In this document: piece after piece, positions 1-5,492 of the stretch
Layout: the number at the start of each line of letters is the position of its first letter
Position numbering within the stretch: the first letter of the stretch is position 1
Assembly (NCBI GenBank): GCA_009699915.1
Contig: WLNG01000108.1
Coordinates: 1-5,492 of the forward strand
From: Actinomycetota bacterium
GTDB lineage: Bacteria; Actinomycetota; Thermoleophilia; Solirubrobacterales; Solirubrobacteraceae
Direction: 5' to 3'
Length of the DNA stretch: 5,492 bases
Program-made: the position numbers and the translations under genes
The notes under the pieces: model-generated
Databases searched by the model: none
The model's input: only the letters and a program-made list of their open reading frames with translations
What the model was told of the DNA's origin: nothing

Positions 1-487
1 AGTAGACGCCGCCGAGCTTGCGGTGGTCCCAGCTCGCCCGTCGAACCTCGGTGAACTGCAGGGCGACGCGCTTGGCTGCCTGTGCTCGGAGCATCTCGAC
101 GGCCCCGTCCGGGAGTTCGCTTGCATCGGGTGTGTAGCGGGTGACGATCTCGATCCCGAGGGCCAGGACGTCGTCAGGCTCACGGTGGAGCACCGCCTCG
201 CACTCGATCATGATCCCGCGCAGCTGCTCGTAGACCTCGCCGGCCTCGACCTGCAGCGTCACGCGCGGGTCCCGCTCGATGTTCTTGACCTTCTGGGAGC
301 GGGCGAAGGTCCAGGCCCAGATCTCATTTCTCCCCTCCGGCCCGGTCGGCCGCAGCACATACCAGAGCGGCATCAGATGCGGACTGCCCTCGCGTCCGAC
401 CGTTGCGCAGGTGACGGTGCGCTCCTCGAGTAGGAAGGCGTCGGCCTCCTCATCGGTGAAGCGGATCTGGGCGCGCCTTGATCCCAT
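1..487 (-). CDS. PPOX-fold (pyridoxamine 5'-phosphate oxidase-like) FMN/F420-type protein, 3' end at window edge
   Basis: The minus strand reads open from an ATG at 487 for 162 codons to the window edge. Seen: a split-barrel flavin-binding pattern, with TVTCATVGREGSPHLMPLWY (residues 24-43, the first strands), then IWAWTFARSQKVKNIERDPR (56-75, the SxKxxNIxxDPR segment of the family), RGIMIECEA (90-98) and a C-terminal SWDHRKLGG (152-160). Family knowledge: small cytosolic PPOX-class proteins bind FMN, F420 or haem and many are reductases; the substrate cannot be read from sequence. The WDHRKLGG-Y ending is typical of the C-terminus of these proteins, and the single base left at the edge is T, the first base of any stop codon, so probably only the stop is missing. 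The start lies 8 bases past the upstream regulator's stop, with no clear Shine-Dalgarno, which suggests translational coupling. The F420-versus-FMN preference is an open inference. Confidence 0.85.
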   Translation of the reverse strand, partial: MGSRRAQIRFTDEEADAFLLEERTVTCATVGREGSPHLMPLWYVLRPTGPEGRNEIWAWTFARSQKVKNIERDPRVTLQVEAGEVYEQLRGIMIECEAVLHREPDDVLALGIEIVTRYTPDASELPDGAVEMLRAQAAKRVALQFTEVRRASWDHRKLGGVY

Positions 488-495
488 GGCGGCGG

Positions 496-2583
496 TCAGG
501 CGCGCGCCGCGGCGCGCAGGCGCCTGGCGGCCGCGAGCACAGCCTCGCGCGCATCTTCGGGCTCGAGGACCGCTGCGTCGCCGGCCTCCTTCAGGACCTC
601 GCGTACGAGCCAGTCGGTGCCGGCGAAGCTGAGCTCGACGATCAGCGATCCATCACGCAGCTCCTCGGCGACCGGGCGCTCCTCGCGCGCCCAGCGGGCA
701 CGCTCGGGAGAGATCCAGACGCGCGCGGTCTGCGAGGCGGGGACCTCGCCGGTGCGCGGCCAGCCCTCGACGTCGGCCGCAGGATCGACCTCCGGACGCC
801 GCTGGAAGCCCTTGCGCAGAACCTCGGCGTGACGGATGCGGTCGAGCCGGAAGTGGCGCACGTCGTCCTTCTCCGGATCGAAGGAGGCGACGTACCAGCC
901 CTCGCGACCGTTGACGAGCGCGTAGGGCTCGACGGTCCGTTCGCTGAACTCGTCCTCGTTCGCCTTGTAGTAGTCGAGCTTCAGCAGGCGATGCGACGCG
1001 ATGGCCTTCGATGCGACGCGCGCGATCTCCGAGTCGTCGGCGCCGGAGTCCGCGACCTGCAGCCCCTGCTCCATCGGATCGACGCCGAGTGCCGCCACGA
1101 TCTTCGCGCGCGCGCCGCTGAGTGCGCCGGCGGGCAGATGGTCGCCGATCAGGTCGATTGCCGCGATCAGCGCCTTCGCTTCCACAGGGAGCAGGCGCGC
1201 GGGTCGGTCGAAGTTGTCGGCGTAGGGCTCCGGATCGACTTCGATTGTGTCGTCGTCGTGGATCTCGGCGTACAGCACGTACGACCCACCGCCGAAGTTC
1301 ACGACGTTCAGGACGTTCACGTCTTCGCGCAGTTCGGCGTCGGAGACCTGGATGGCCTCGCAGACCTCCGCCACGGTGAGCCGGCGCTCCTCCCGCCCAG
1401 CGGCGATCAGAATCGTCGCGAGGGTCACGAGTCGAGCAAAACGCTCCGGGCGGATCGCCGTCTCGGGGCGCCGCTCGTCCTCCACGTGAGCGACCGGCGC
1501 CGTGCCGGCCTTGCGGCGCGCGGGCGGCGCCAGCTCGAGCTCGCCGTCGTGCAGCCGCTCGATCAGCGCGATGCGCTCCTCGGCCTCCGCGATCAGCTCC
1601 GGCGGTCCGCTGACGTGGGCGTGCTCGCCGAGCCCGAGCACCCACGAGATCAGCTGCCGTGCGGAGGCATAGGGCGTCGCAAGCGTGATCGCCCCGTCCT
1701 GCGTGCTGGGCTGGACCTCGCCGAAGCGGCCGAAGTGGCGCTCGACCTGCCAGGCGAGACGCTCGCTGACCGCCACCTCGGCGGTGCCGACCTCGTCGCC
1801 GAACTGCCAGTCGGCGCGCGCCGCGTAGCCGCGGGGATCGAAGTCGGCCGGGCGGCGGAAGTCATGTTCGGCCTTCGTCGCGTACGCGACCTTCCCGCGC
1901 ATCCGCGAGAGGCGGAAGACCCGGATCGCGTCGCGTTCGTGCGAGCGCCCGAGCAGGTAGAACTGACCGCCACGGAAGAGCAGGTGATAGGGGTCGACCT
2001 TCCGCGCGCCGACCGCGTCACGCTCGATCGTGAAGTAGTCGAAGGTGATCGTCTTCTGGCGGAAGATCGCCGTCTCGACCTTCGCCAGGCGCTGGGAGAG
2101 CTCATGGCCTCCCGCCGACGCGGTGATCCCGAGCGCGAGTGAGCGCTGGTCCGGCGACTCCAGCGGGCTCGGGCGCCCCCAGGAGATCTGCTGCAGGGCC
2201 AGCCGCAGCGGCTCGGCATAGGCGAACTCGCCGTCGAGCAGGCTGAGCGCGAACTGCAGCGATGCGAGCTCCTCATCGGTGAAGGCGATCGCCGGGAGGT
2301 GGAAGTTCTCTGGCCGCAGCGAGTAGTTCTCCTGCTCTGCGGCGCCGTCCGCCGGCTTGTCGACGGTCAGCGTGATGCCGAGCGATTCGAGCTCCGCGCG
2401 ATCGGCGTAGAAGCGACGGGCGAACGCATCCTCGTTCATCCCGCTGTAGCCCTCGACGTCGCGCCGGATCTCCAGAGCCGTGACCGGGCGCCGCTCGGCC
2501 ATCAGGTACGAGATCAGCGAGAGCTGACGGATGAGCTTCTCGGTGTCCTTCGCCATCAGGAACGAACCGTAGCCGCGGCGCAT
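496..2583 (-). CDS. PafBC-like fused transcriptional regulator, double HTH-WYL-WCX
   Basis: This 695-residue protein contains two copies of one regulator architecture. First module: winged-helix HTH (about 13-75, with LIRQLSLISYLMAERRPVTA and FARRFYADRAELESLGI), WYL domain (about 164-243, GQFYLLGRS at 206-213, RVFRLSRM at 221-228) and WCX domain (about 266-348). A charged linker (350-378) leads to the second module: HTH (about 380-440), WYL domain (about 520-595, GWYVASFD at 562-569, RHFRLDRI at 576-583) and WCX domain (about 617-691). The canonical W-Y-L triplet is F-Y-L in the first copy and W-Y-V in the second. Known: PafB and PafC act together as an activator of the LexA-independent DNA-damage response in actinobacteria, and natural fusions exist. 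Inferred: this is such a fusion. No pafA, pup or tat gene adjoins it, so another double-WYL regulator remains possible. ATG 2583 gives the longest frame; ATG 2556 (MAKDTEKL) is equally plausible because the conserved HTH starts just after it. Neither has a clear Shine-Dalgarno. Confidence 0.92.
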   Translation of the reverse strand: MRRGYGSFLMAKDTEKLIRQLSLISYLMAERRPVTALEIRRDVEGYSGMNEDAFARRFYADRAELESLGITLTVDKPADGAAEQENYSLRPENFHLPAIAFTDEELASLQFALSLLDGEFAYAEPLRLALQQISWGRPSPLESPDQRSLALGITASAGGHELSQRLAKVETAIFRQKTITFDYFTIERDAVGARKVDPYHLLFRGGQFYLLGRSHERDAIRVFRLSRMRGKVAYATKAEHDFRRPADFDPRGYAARADWQFGDEVGTAEVAVSERLAWQVERHFGRFGEVQPSTQDGAITLATPYASARQLISWVLGLGEHAHVSGPPELIAEAEERIALIERLHDGELELAPPARRKAGTAPVAHVEDERRPETAIRPERFARLVTLATILIAAGREERRLTVAEVCEAIQVSDAELREDVNVLNVVNFGGGSYVLYAEIHDDDTIEVDPEPYADNFDRPARLLPVEAKALIAAIDLIGDHLPAGALSGARAKIVAALGVDPMEQGLQVADSGADDSEIARVASKAIASHRLLKLDYYKANEDEFSERTVEPYALVNGREGWYVASFDPEKDDVRHFRLDRIRHAEVLRKGFQRRPEVDPAADVEGWPRTGEVPASQTARVWISPERARWAREERPVAEELRDGSLIVELSFAGTDWLVREVLKEAGDAAVLEPEDAREAVLAAARRLRAAARA

Positions 2584-2661
2584 CCGCGGTGGACCGCTCG
2601 CACCGGTTCCGCCGCGCTCCTTGCGGCTTTTTGCGCACTCCCGAGGGAGCTTCGCGGGCCG
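2584..2661. other. Intergenic gap between exonuclease-like gene and PafBC-like gene
   Basis: This 78-base gap separates two minus-strand genes. It contains a 12-base dyad (CTCCC, two bases, GGGAG) at 2638-2649, just after the exonuclease-like gene's TAG stop, and a hairpin followed by T5 that reads as a terminator only on the plus strand. On the minus strand there is an AAGGAG (complement of 2617-2622) with no in-frame start at a usable distance: ATG 2583 lies over 30 bases downstream and the nearby GTG at 2603 is out of frame. No minus-strand terminator with a T-tract is visible, so read-through from the upstream gene is plausible. Confidence 0.5.
2611..2632 (+). terminator. Possible intrinsic terminator, plus-strand orientation (antisense to the genes)
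   Basis: GCCGC (2611-2615) pairs perfectly with GCGGC (2623-2627) around a 7-base loop, followed directly by TTTTT (2628-2632). This is a minimal rho-independent terminator shape for plus-strand transcription. The stem is only five pairs long and no plus-strand gene lies upstream, so it may be chance or may stop antisense transcription across the regulator gene. On the minus strand the A-tract precedes the stem, so it cannot end the genes encoded there. Confidence 0.3.
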
Positions 2662-3639
2662 CTACGCCGCCGAACGACGCTCGCGCAGGTCCGCGGAGAC
2701 GCCGCCGAAGAAGGCGCCGCCGCCGATCGCACGGTCGAAGTTCGACCAGGCGGCGCCCGGGGCGAGCTCGCGCTCGAGCCGGTCGAAGCTCCCGAGTCGG
2801 CCGCCGAGGTTGTCGATCATGTGGACGAGCGTCGCCTCACGGGTCGCCGGCACGACCGGACTGCCGTGTTCGAGCGCGCCATGATGGCTGAGGATGATGT
2901 GCAGCACCGCCTGGGCGAGCTCGGGTGGGAAGCCGGGGAGCTCCTCGATCGCGCGACGGATGCGGTAGTAGCCGAGCGGGATCTCCCCGATCAGCTTTCC
3001 GGCGTCGGTCATCTCGATGATGCCGTCGAGCTCCGCGTAGGCCTCGAGCTTGCCGATGTCATGGAGCAGCGCCCCGGTGACGGCCACGTCGCGGTCGATC
3101 CCGGGGAAGGTCGCGCTGATCGCGCTGACTGCCTGAGCGACGGAGAGCGCGTGCTCGAGCAGGCCGTGGACGTAAGCCTGGTGGTAGTACTTGGCGGCAG
3201 GAGCGGTGCGGAACGCCTCCCAGGTCGGCGTGCCCTCTCCCAGGAGCGCCTCGAGAAGCTGCTGGAGGGCAGGTTCGCGCACGGTGGCGACGAGTTCGCG
3301 CAGGTCGCTTGCCATCAGATCGACGCTGCGCGGCGGGCCGTCGCGCAGCTCTGCCTCGTCGTAGCTCCCGGGCTCGGCAGCGGTGAAGCGGGCACGGGCC
3401 TGAGGGCCCCACTTCGGGTCGACCGTGAAGGTGCCATTGGCCCGTACCACCGAGCCCGCGCGGCAGAGCTCCCTATGGGCCTCGGCGTCATCCCAGAGGT
3501 TGACGGTGAAGGCGCCGGTGCGGTCGCCGATCGTCAGCTTCAGGAACTGCCCGCCGTCCTTCTTCGCGCGCATCTCGGCCGCGCGGACCAGGAAGACCTG
3601 ATCGAACTCTTGGCCGTCGACGAGATCACGCACGAGCAC
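2662..3639 (-). CDS. OB-fold/HD-domain protein, YhaM-like 3'-5' exoribonuclease
   Basis: From GTG 3639 this encodes 325 residues, close to the roughly 314 of Bacillus subtilis YhaM. Seen: an N-terminal OB-fold (about 1-90, with FLKLTIGDRTGAFTVNLWDD at 32-51) that would bind nucleic acid, then a linker and an HD phosphohydrolase domain. Likely metal ligands are H163 in VHGLLEH, H193-D194 in LLHDIGK, H252-H253 in LSHHG and D276 in MIDN. Family knowledge: YhaM-type enzymes are metal-dependent exonucleases that trim RNA, and ssDNA, from the 3' end in the cytosol. The frame stays open upstream to 3840, but that part is arginine-rich, unlike the family, and overlaps the divergent gene. The family start fits MLVRDLVDGQEFDQVFLVR, so GTG 3639 is preferred, with GTG 3633 next; neither has a good Shine-Dalgarno. 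It is probably the first gene of a minus-strand unit with the PafBC-like regulator. RNA versus DNA substrate is not decided by sequence. Confidence 0.88.
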   Translation of the reverse strand: MLVRDLVDGQEFDQVFLVRAAEMRAKKDGGQFLKLTIGDRTGAFTVNLWDDAEAHRELCRAGSVVRANGTFTVDPKWGPQARARFTAAEPGSYDEAELRDGPPRSVDLMASDLRELVATVREPALQQLLEALLGEGTPTWEAFRTAPAAKYYHQAYVHGLLEHALSVAQAVSAISATFPGIDRDVAVTGALLHDIGKLEAYAELDGIIEMTDAGKLIGEIPLGYYRIRRAIEELPGFPPELAQAVLHIILSHHGALEHGSPVVPATREATLVHMIDNLGGRLGSFDRLERELAPGAAWSNFDRAIGGGAFFGGVSADLRERRSAA

Positions 3640-3703
3640 GGCGACGAGGGTGCCACGGCGGCCGGACGGCGCTCGAGCCGAGAACGCCGGTGAACCGCAG
3701 CTT

Positions 3704-3724
3704 GCGCTCCTGGGCCAGGGGCGC
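3704..3724. promoter_or_regulatory. 21-base near-perfect dyad, candidate operator or leader hairpin
   Basis: Half-site GCGCTCCTGG (3704-3713) and half-site CCAGGGGCGC (3715-3724) are inverted around G3714, with nine of ten positions complementary; the exception is 3708/3720 (T/G, a wobble pair in RNA). It lies 19 bases before the transpeptidase ATG and just before its Shine-Dalgarno. It could be a dimeric repressor site between two divergent genes or, if transcribed, an 8-pair stem (one G-U) with a GGGCC loop in the 5' leader. GC-rich DNA makes chance dyads more likely, so the role is inferred. Confidence 0.4.
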
Positions 3725-3734
3725 CGGTAGCCTC

Positions 3735-3740
3735 GGAGGT
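3735..3740 (+). promoter_or_regulatory. Ribosome binding site of the L,D-transpeptidase
   Basis: GGAGGT lies four bases (counting from GGAGG) before ATG 3744. It is the only strong Shine-Dalgarno in front of any gene start in the window. It decides the start in favour of ATG 3744 over the in-frame ATG at 3690, which would place an arginine- and glycine-rich stretch ahead of the signal peptide. Confidence 0.65.
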
Positions 3741-3743
3741 TCG

Positions 3744-4772
3744 ATGTCGACCGCTCTGCGTCCCTTACTGACCGCCGTCGTGAGCCTCGTGGCGGCGCTC
3801 CTGCTCGTGGCTGCGAGCGCACGCGCGCAGGAGCCCGCACGTGTGCCCGACGGGGTGAGCGTCGCGTCCGTGGAGCTCGGCGGGTTGACGCTCGACGAGG
3901 CCACCGCCCGGCTGGGCGCCGAGCTTGCGCCGCGGTTCTCGGCCCCCGTCGTCATCCGGGCCGCCGGCCGCCGCTTCGTTCTTCAGGCGGCGCGTGCGCG
4001 CGTGCGCTTTGACGCTGCCGCGACGGCGCGTCGTGCGCTCACGGCAACGCATTCGGATGTCACGCCGCAGGTCGGCGGAGCCGGAGGTGCAGGCATCGTG
4101 TTGCTGCCGACCGTCCGTCACGCCCGGCTCGCAGTCCGGGCCTTCGCCGCGCAGATCGCCGCCCGGGTCGGCCGCGAGCCCCGCAATGCCGAGCTGATCC
4201 TTGGGGTGCGCCGCCAGCGCGTCCGTCGTGCGCGGCTCGGCGTACAGGTCGATAGCCGCCGGCTCGCCGCTGCGATCGATCAGGTGCTCGACGATCCAAC
4301 GGCGCCGCGCTTCGTCGAGCAGCGCGTGAAGCGCACGCGCCCGGCGGTCAATGCGAACGACATCCGGGCCGCGAACCGCACGATCATCACCGTGAGCAAG
4401 CGCGACTTCACGCTCCGGCTGTTCCAGGACCTCAAGCTGCGCAAGAGCTACCGCGTCGCGGTCGGACAGCCGATCTATCCGACCCCTAATGGGACATTCC
4501 GCATCAGCGACAAGCAGATCGACCCGGTCTGGTCGGTGCCCAACAGCCCGTGGGCGGGCGAACTCGGCGGCTCGAGGGTCGCCGGAGGCTCGGCCTCGAA
4601 TCCGCTGAAGGCGCGCTGGATGGGCATCGTCAATGGTGTCGGAATCCACGGAACCGGGGATGACTGGTCGATCGGCAGCGCTGCGTCTCACGGCTGCATT
4701 CGCATGCATGTCTGGGACGTGAAGGATCTCTATCCGCGCGTACCCGTCGGGACGATCGTCCTGATCCGCTGA
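3744..4772 (+). CDS. Exported L,D-transpeptidase (YkuD domain)
   Basis: This 342-residue protein is predicted to form or remodel 3-3 peptidoglycan cross-links, or attach proteins to the wall, outside the membrane. Seen: a signal peptide at 1-28 (positive ALRP, hydrophobic core 8-23, likely cleavage after ARA, before QEPARV); a central region (about 34-195) with GVSVASVELGGLTLDEATAR, the start of a VanW-associated/PG_binding_4-like domain in which a short repeat seems to recur near 142-180; and a YkuD catalytic domain (about 213-342) opening with ITVSKRDFTLRLFQ. The active-site pattern is complete: IHGT at 301-304, then SHGCIRM at 315-321, with Cys318 the expected nucleophile and His302/His316 conserved. 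ATG 3744 is chosen for GGAGGT upstream and the signal peptide directly after. It diverges from the exonuclease-like gene; a membrane hydroxylase gene follows in the same direction. Cysteine L,D-transpeptidases of this type are carbapenem-sensitive as a family; the substrate here is inferred. Confidence 0.93.
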   Translation: MSTALRPLLTAVVSLVAALLLVAASARAQEPARVPDGVSVASVELGGLTLDEATARLGAELAPRFSAPVVIRAAGRRFVLQAARARVRFDAAATARRALTATHSDVTPQVGGAGGAGIVLLPTVRHARLAVRAFAAQIAARVGREPRNAELILGVRRQRVRRARLGVQVDSRRLAAAIDQVLDDPTAPRFVEQRVKRTRPAVNANDIRAANRTIITVSKRDFTLRLFQDLKLRKSYRVAVGQPIYPTPNGTFRISDKQIDPVWSVPNSPWAGELGGSRVAGGSASNPLKARWMGIVNGVGIHGTGDDWSIGSAASHGCIRMHVWDVKDLYPRVPVGTIVLIR

Positions 4773-4781
4773 GGTCAGGCG

Positions 4782-4801
4782 ACCCGATGCGAAATTCGGG
4801 T
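4782..4801 (+). repeat. Small inverted repeat after the L,D-transpeptidase
   Basis: ACCCGA (4782-4787) pairs perfectly with TCGGGT (4796-4801) around an eight-base loop, nine bases past the transpeptidase stop. No T-tract follows, so it is not a standard intrinsic terminator. It overlaps the in-frame ATG at 4787 that could start the hydroxylase, and could therefore affect that start if it is used. Chance occurrence is quite possible. Confidence 0.25.
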
Positions 4802-4840
4802 GGTCGCGGTCGCGTCCGTGTGGTATCCCATGCACCTTCG

Positions 4841-5492
4841 ATGAGTCTGCGCCAAGCCTTCAGCGACCCGCCGCGACCGGATCCCGCGACGATGACGCGG
4901 GAGCAGTACCTGCATGCCTCGCCGCCGATCTTCGGCTCGCGTTTCGTCGACTGCGTCACACGCGTACCGGTTTGGGCGGTCCCGATGATCTTCCTCCCGG
5001 CGATCGGGGCGGCGATCGCGCTCGGCACGAAGCGCATCGACTCGTGGCAGGTGCTCGTCTGGATCCTCGTCGGCTATGTCGTCTGGACGCTCACCGAGTA
5101 CTGGCTCCATCGGTTCGTCTTCCACTTCGAGCCCGACCATCCGCTAGGGCAGCGGCTCCACTGGATGGTTCACGGCGTCCACCACGACCACCCGCAGGAT
5201 CCCCTGCGCCTCGTGATGCCGCCGACCGCTTCGATCCCGCTCGCGTTGATCTTCGTCGGGATCTTCCACCTGGTCCTTCCCGCCGGGGAGGCCTGGGCCC
5301 TTGTCGGCGGATTCCTCGGCGGATATCTGATCTACGACATGACGCACTACTACGTGCATCACCGTCGGCCGAGGGGGCGCATCGGGCGCAAGCTGCGCGA
5401 GCTGCACATGCGCCATCACTTCCAGGACCATCACCGCGGTTTCGGTGTCAGCGCCCCGTGGTGGGATCGCGTCTTCGGCACCGCGACGCGTC
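4841..5492 (+). CDS. Fatty acid 2-hydroxylase-like membrane protein (fatty acid hydroxylase superfamily), 3' end beyond window
   Basis: From ATG 4841 this reads 217 codons to the edge. Seen: histidine boxes of a membrane di-metal hydroxylase, namely HRFVFH (90-95), HWMVHGVHH (107-115), HYYVHH (169-174) and HMRHHFQDHH (189-198), with four hydrophobic segments near 42-62, 68-88, 130-148 and 151-166. HGVHHDHPQDPLRLVMPP (111-128) and RGFGVSAPWWDRVFGT (199-214) match the pattern of eukaryotic FA2H/Scs7, which hydroxylate C2 of acyl chains in sphingolipids. Unlike those, the N-terminus is short (about 40 residues) and has no cytochrome b5 domain, so a separate electron donor is needed. The WDRVFGT motif lies near the C-terminus of the family, so few residues should be missing. 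The start is uncertain: ATG 4841 (MSLRQAF) lacks a Shine-Dalgarno, in-frame ATG 4787 has a weak AGG seven bases upstream, and ATG 4892 is also possible. The lipid substrate is inferred. Confidence 0.88.
   Translation, partial: MSLRQAFSDPPRPDPATMTREQYLHASPPIFGSRFVDCVTRVPVWAVPMIFLPAIGAAIALGTKRIDSWQVLVWILVGYVVWTLTEYWLHRFVFHFEPDHPLGQRLHWMVHGVHHDHPQDPLRLVMPPTASIPLALIFVGIFHLVLPAGEAWALVGGFLGGYLIYDMTHYYVHHRRPRGRIGRKLRELHMRHHFQDHHRGFGVSAPWWDRVFGTATR

Larger units (their letters stand above)
3640..3743. promoter_or_regulatory. Divergent intergenic region
   Basis: These roughly 104 bases lie between the divergent starts of the exonuclease-like gene and the L,D-transpeptidase and must hold the promoters for both directions if the start assignments are right. 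No convincing -35/-10 pair is visible. On the plus strand TTGCGC (3702-3707) is a weak -35 candidate but nothing resembling TANNNT follows at 17 bases. The region holds a long imperfect dyad (3704-3724) and a GCTCGAGC palindrome (3671-3678). I see no TTGTC-type core of the mycobacterial PafBC-dependent promoter here on either strand. Confidence 0.5.

Noticed and set aside
989..1020. Direct repeat CGATGCGACGCG, two copies 20 bases apart
   Set aside because: It lies inside the regulator gene where the codons for RVASKAIASH recur by similar residues; it is explained by coding sequence.
1215..1230. TTGTC followed by TAGGGCT, resembling part of a PafBC-dependent promoter
   Set aside because: It sits inside the regulator's coding region on the opposite strand, the spacing does not fit the known motif, and no gene starts downstream on that strand.
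478..2142. Long plus-strand open frame (554 codons) opposite the regulator
   Set aside because: It lies antisense to the double-WYL gene, whose domains are clear. Its translation is arginine-, leucine- and aspartate-rich without recognisable motifs, as expected for a shadow frame in GC-rich DNA.
2299..3693. Long plus-strand open frame (464 codons) opposite the HD-domain gene
   Set aside because: It is antisense to the clear OB-HD coding region and the start of the regulator, has no Shine-Dalgarno and no recognisable domain.
3640..3840. N-terminal extension of the HD-domain gene up to ATG 3840
   Set aside because: The extra 67 residues are arginine/serine/proline-rich, have no counterpart in the family, and would overlap the signal-peptide region of the divergent transpeptidase, which has a good ribosome binding site.
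3765..4835. Minus-strand open frame (356 codons) opposite the transpeptidase
   Set aside because: It is antisense to a gene with an intact signal peptide and active site, and its own translation shows no domain.
1..5492. Defence system, mobile element or biosynthetic cluster
   Set aside because: WYL domains occur in defence-linked regulators, but no nuclease-helicase, transposase, integrase, repeat array or effector gene accompanies this one. The neighbours look like housekeeping and envelope genes.

Overview
The window is GC-rich, gene-dense bacterial DNA holding five protein-coding genes: three on the minus strand (left) and two on the plus strand (right). High GC, a fused PafB/PafC-type WYL regulator, and a PPOX-fold protein of the kind often linked to F420 or flavin in Actinomycetota suggest an actinobacterium, possibly Thermoleophilia/Solirubrobacterales. 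That placement is an inference from gene content; no rRNA or other marker is present. There are no tRNAs, insertion sequences, CRISPR arrays or phage genes.

Minus strand, in the direction of transcription: an OB-fold plus HD-domain protein resembling the YhaM 3'-5' exoribonuclease (about 3639 to 2662); a 695-residue protein made of two consecutive HTH-WYL-WCX modules, the layout of fused PafBC (2583 to 496); and a PPOX-fold flavin/F420-type protein (487 to the left edge). The gaps are about 78 and 8 bases, so the three probably form one transcription unit, with the last two likely translationally coupled. The PPOX gene appears to lack only its stop codon.

Plus strand: an exported L,D-transpeptidase with a signal peptide and a C-terminal YkuD catalytic domain (3744-4772), then an integral-membrane fatty acid 2-hydroxylase-like protein that runs off the right edge probably a few residues before its end (4841-5492+). 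Both act at the cell envelope, on peptidoglycan and on membrane lipid. They may be co-transcribed, although a 68-base gap with a small hairpin separates them.

The two groups diverge from a roughly 104-base intergenic region (3640-3743) that carries a near-perfect 21-base dyad at 3704-3724, the best candidate regulatory site here. No multi-gene system that is clearly new can be demonstrated. The points most worth following are the PafBC-type fusion lying next to an exoribonuclease rather than next to proteasome or Tat genes, the intergenic dyad, and a eukaryote-like fatty acid 2-hydroxylase without a cytochrome b5 domain.
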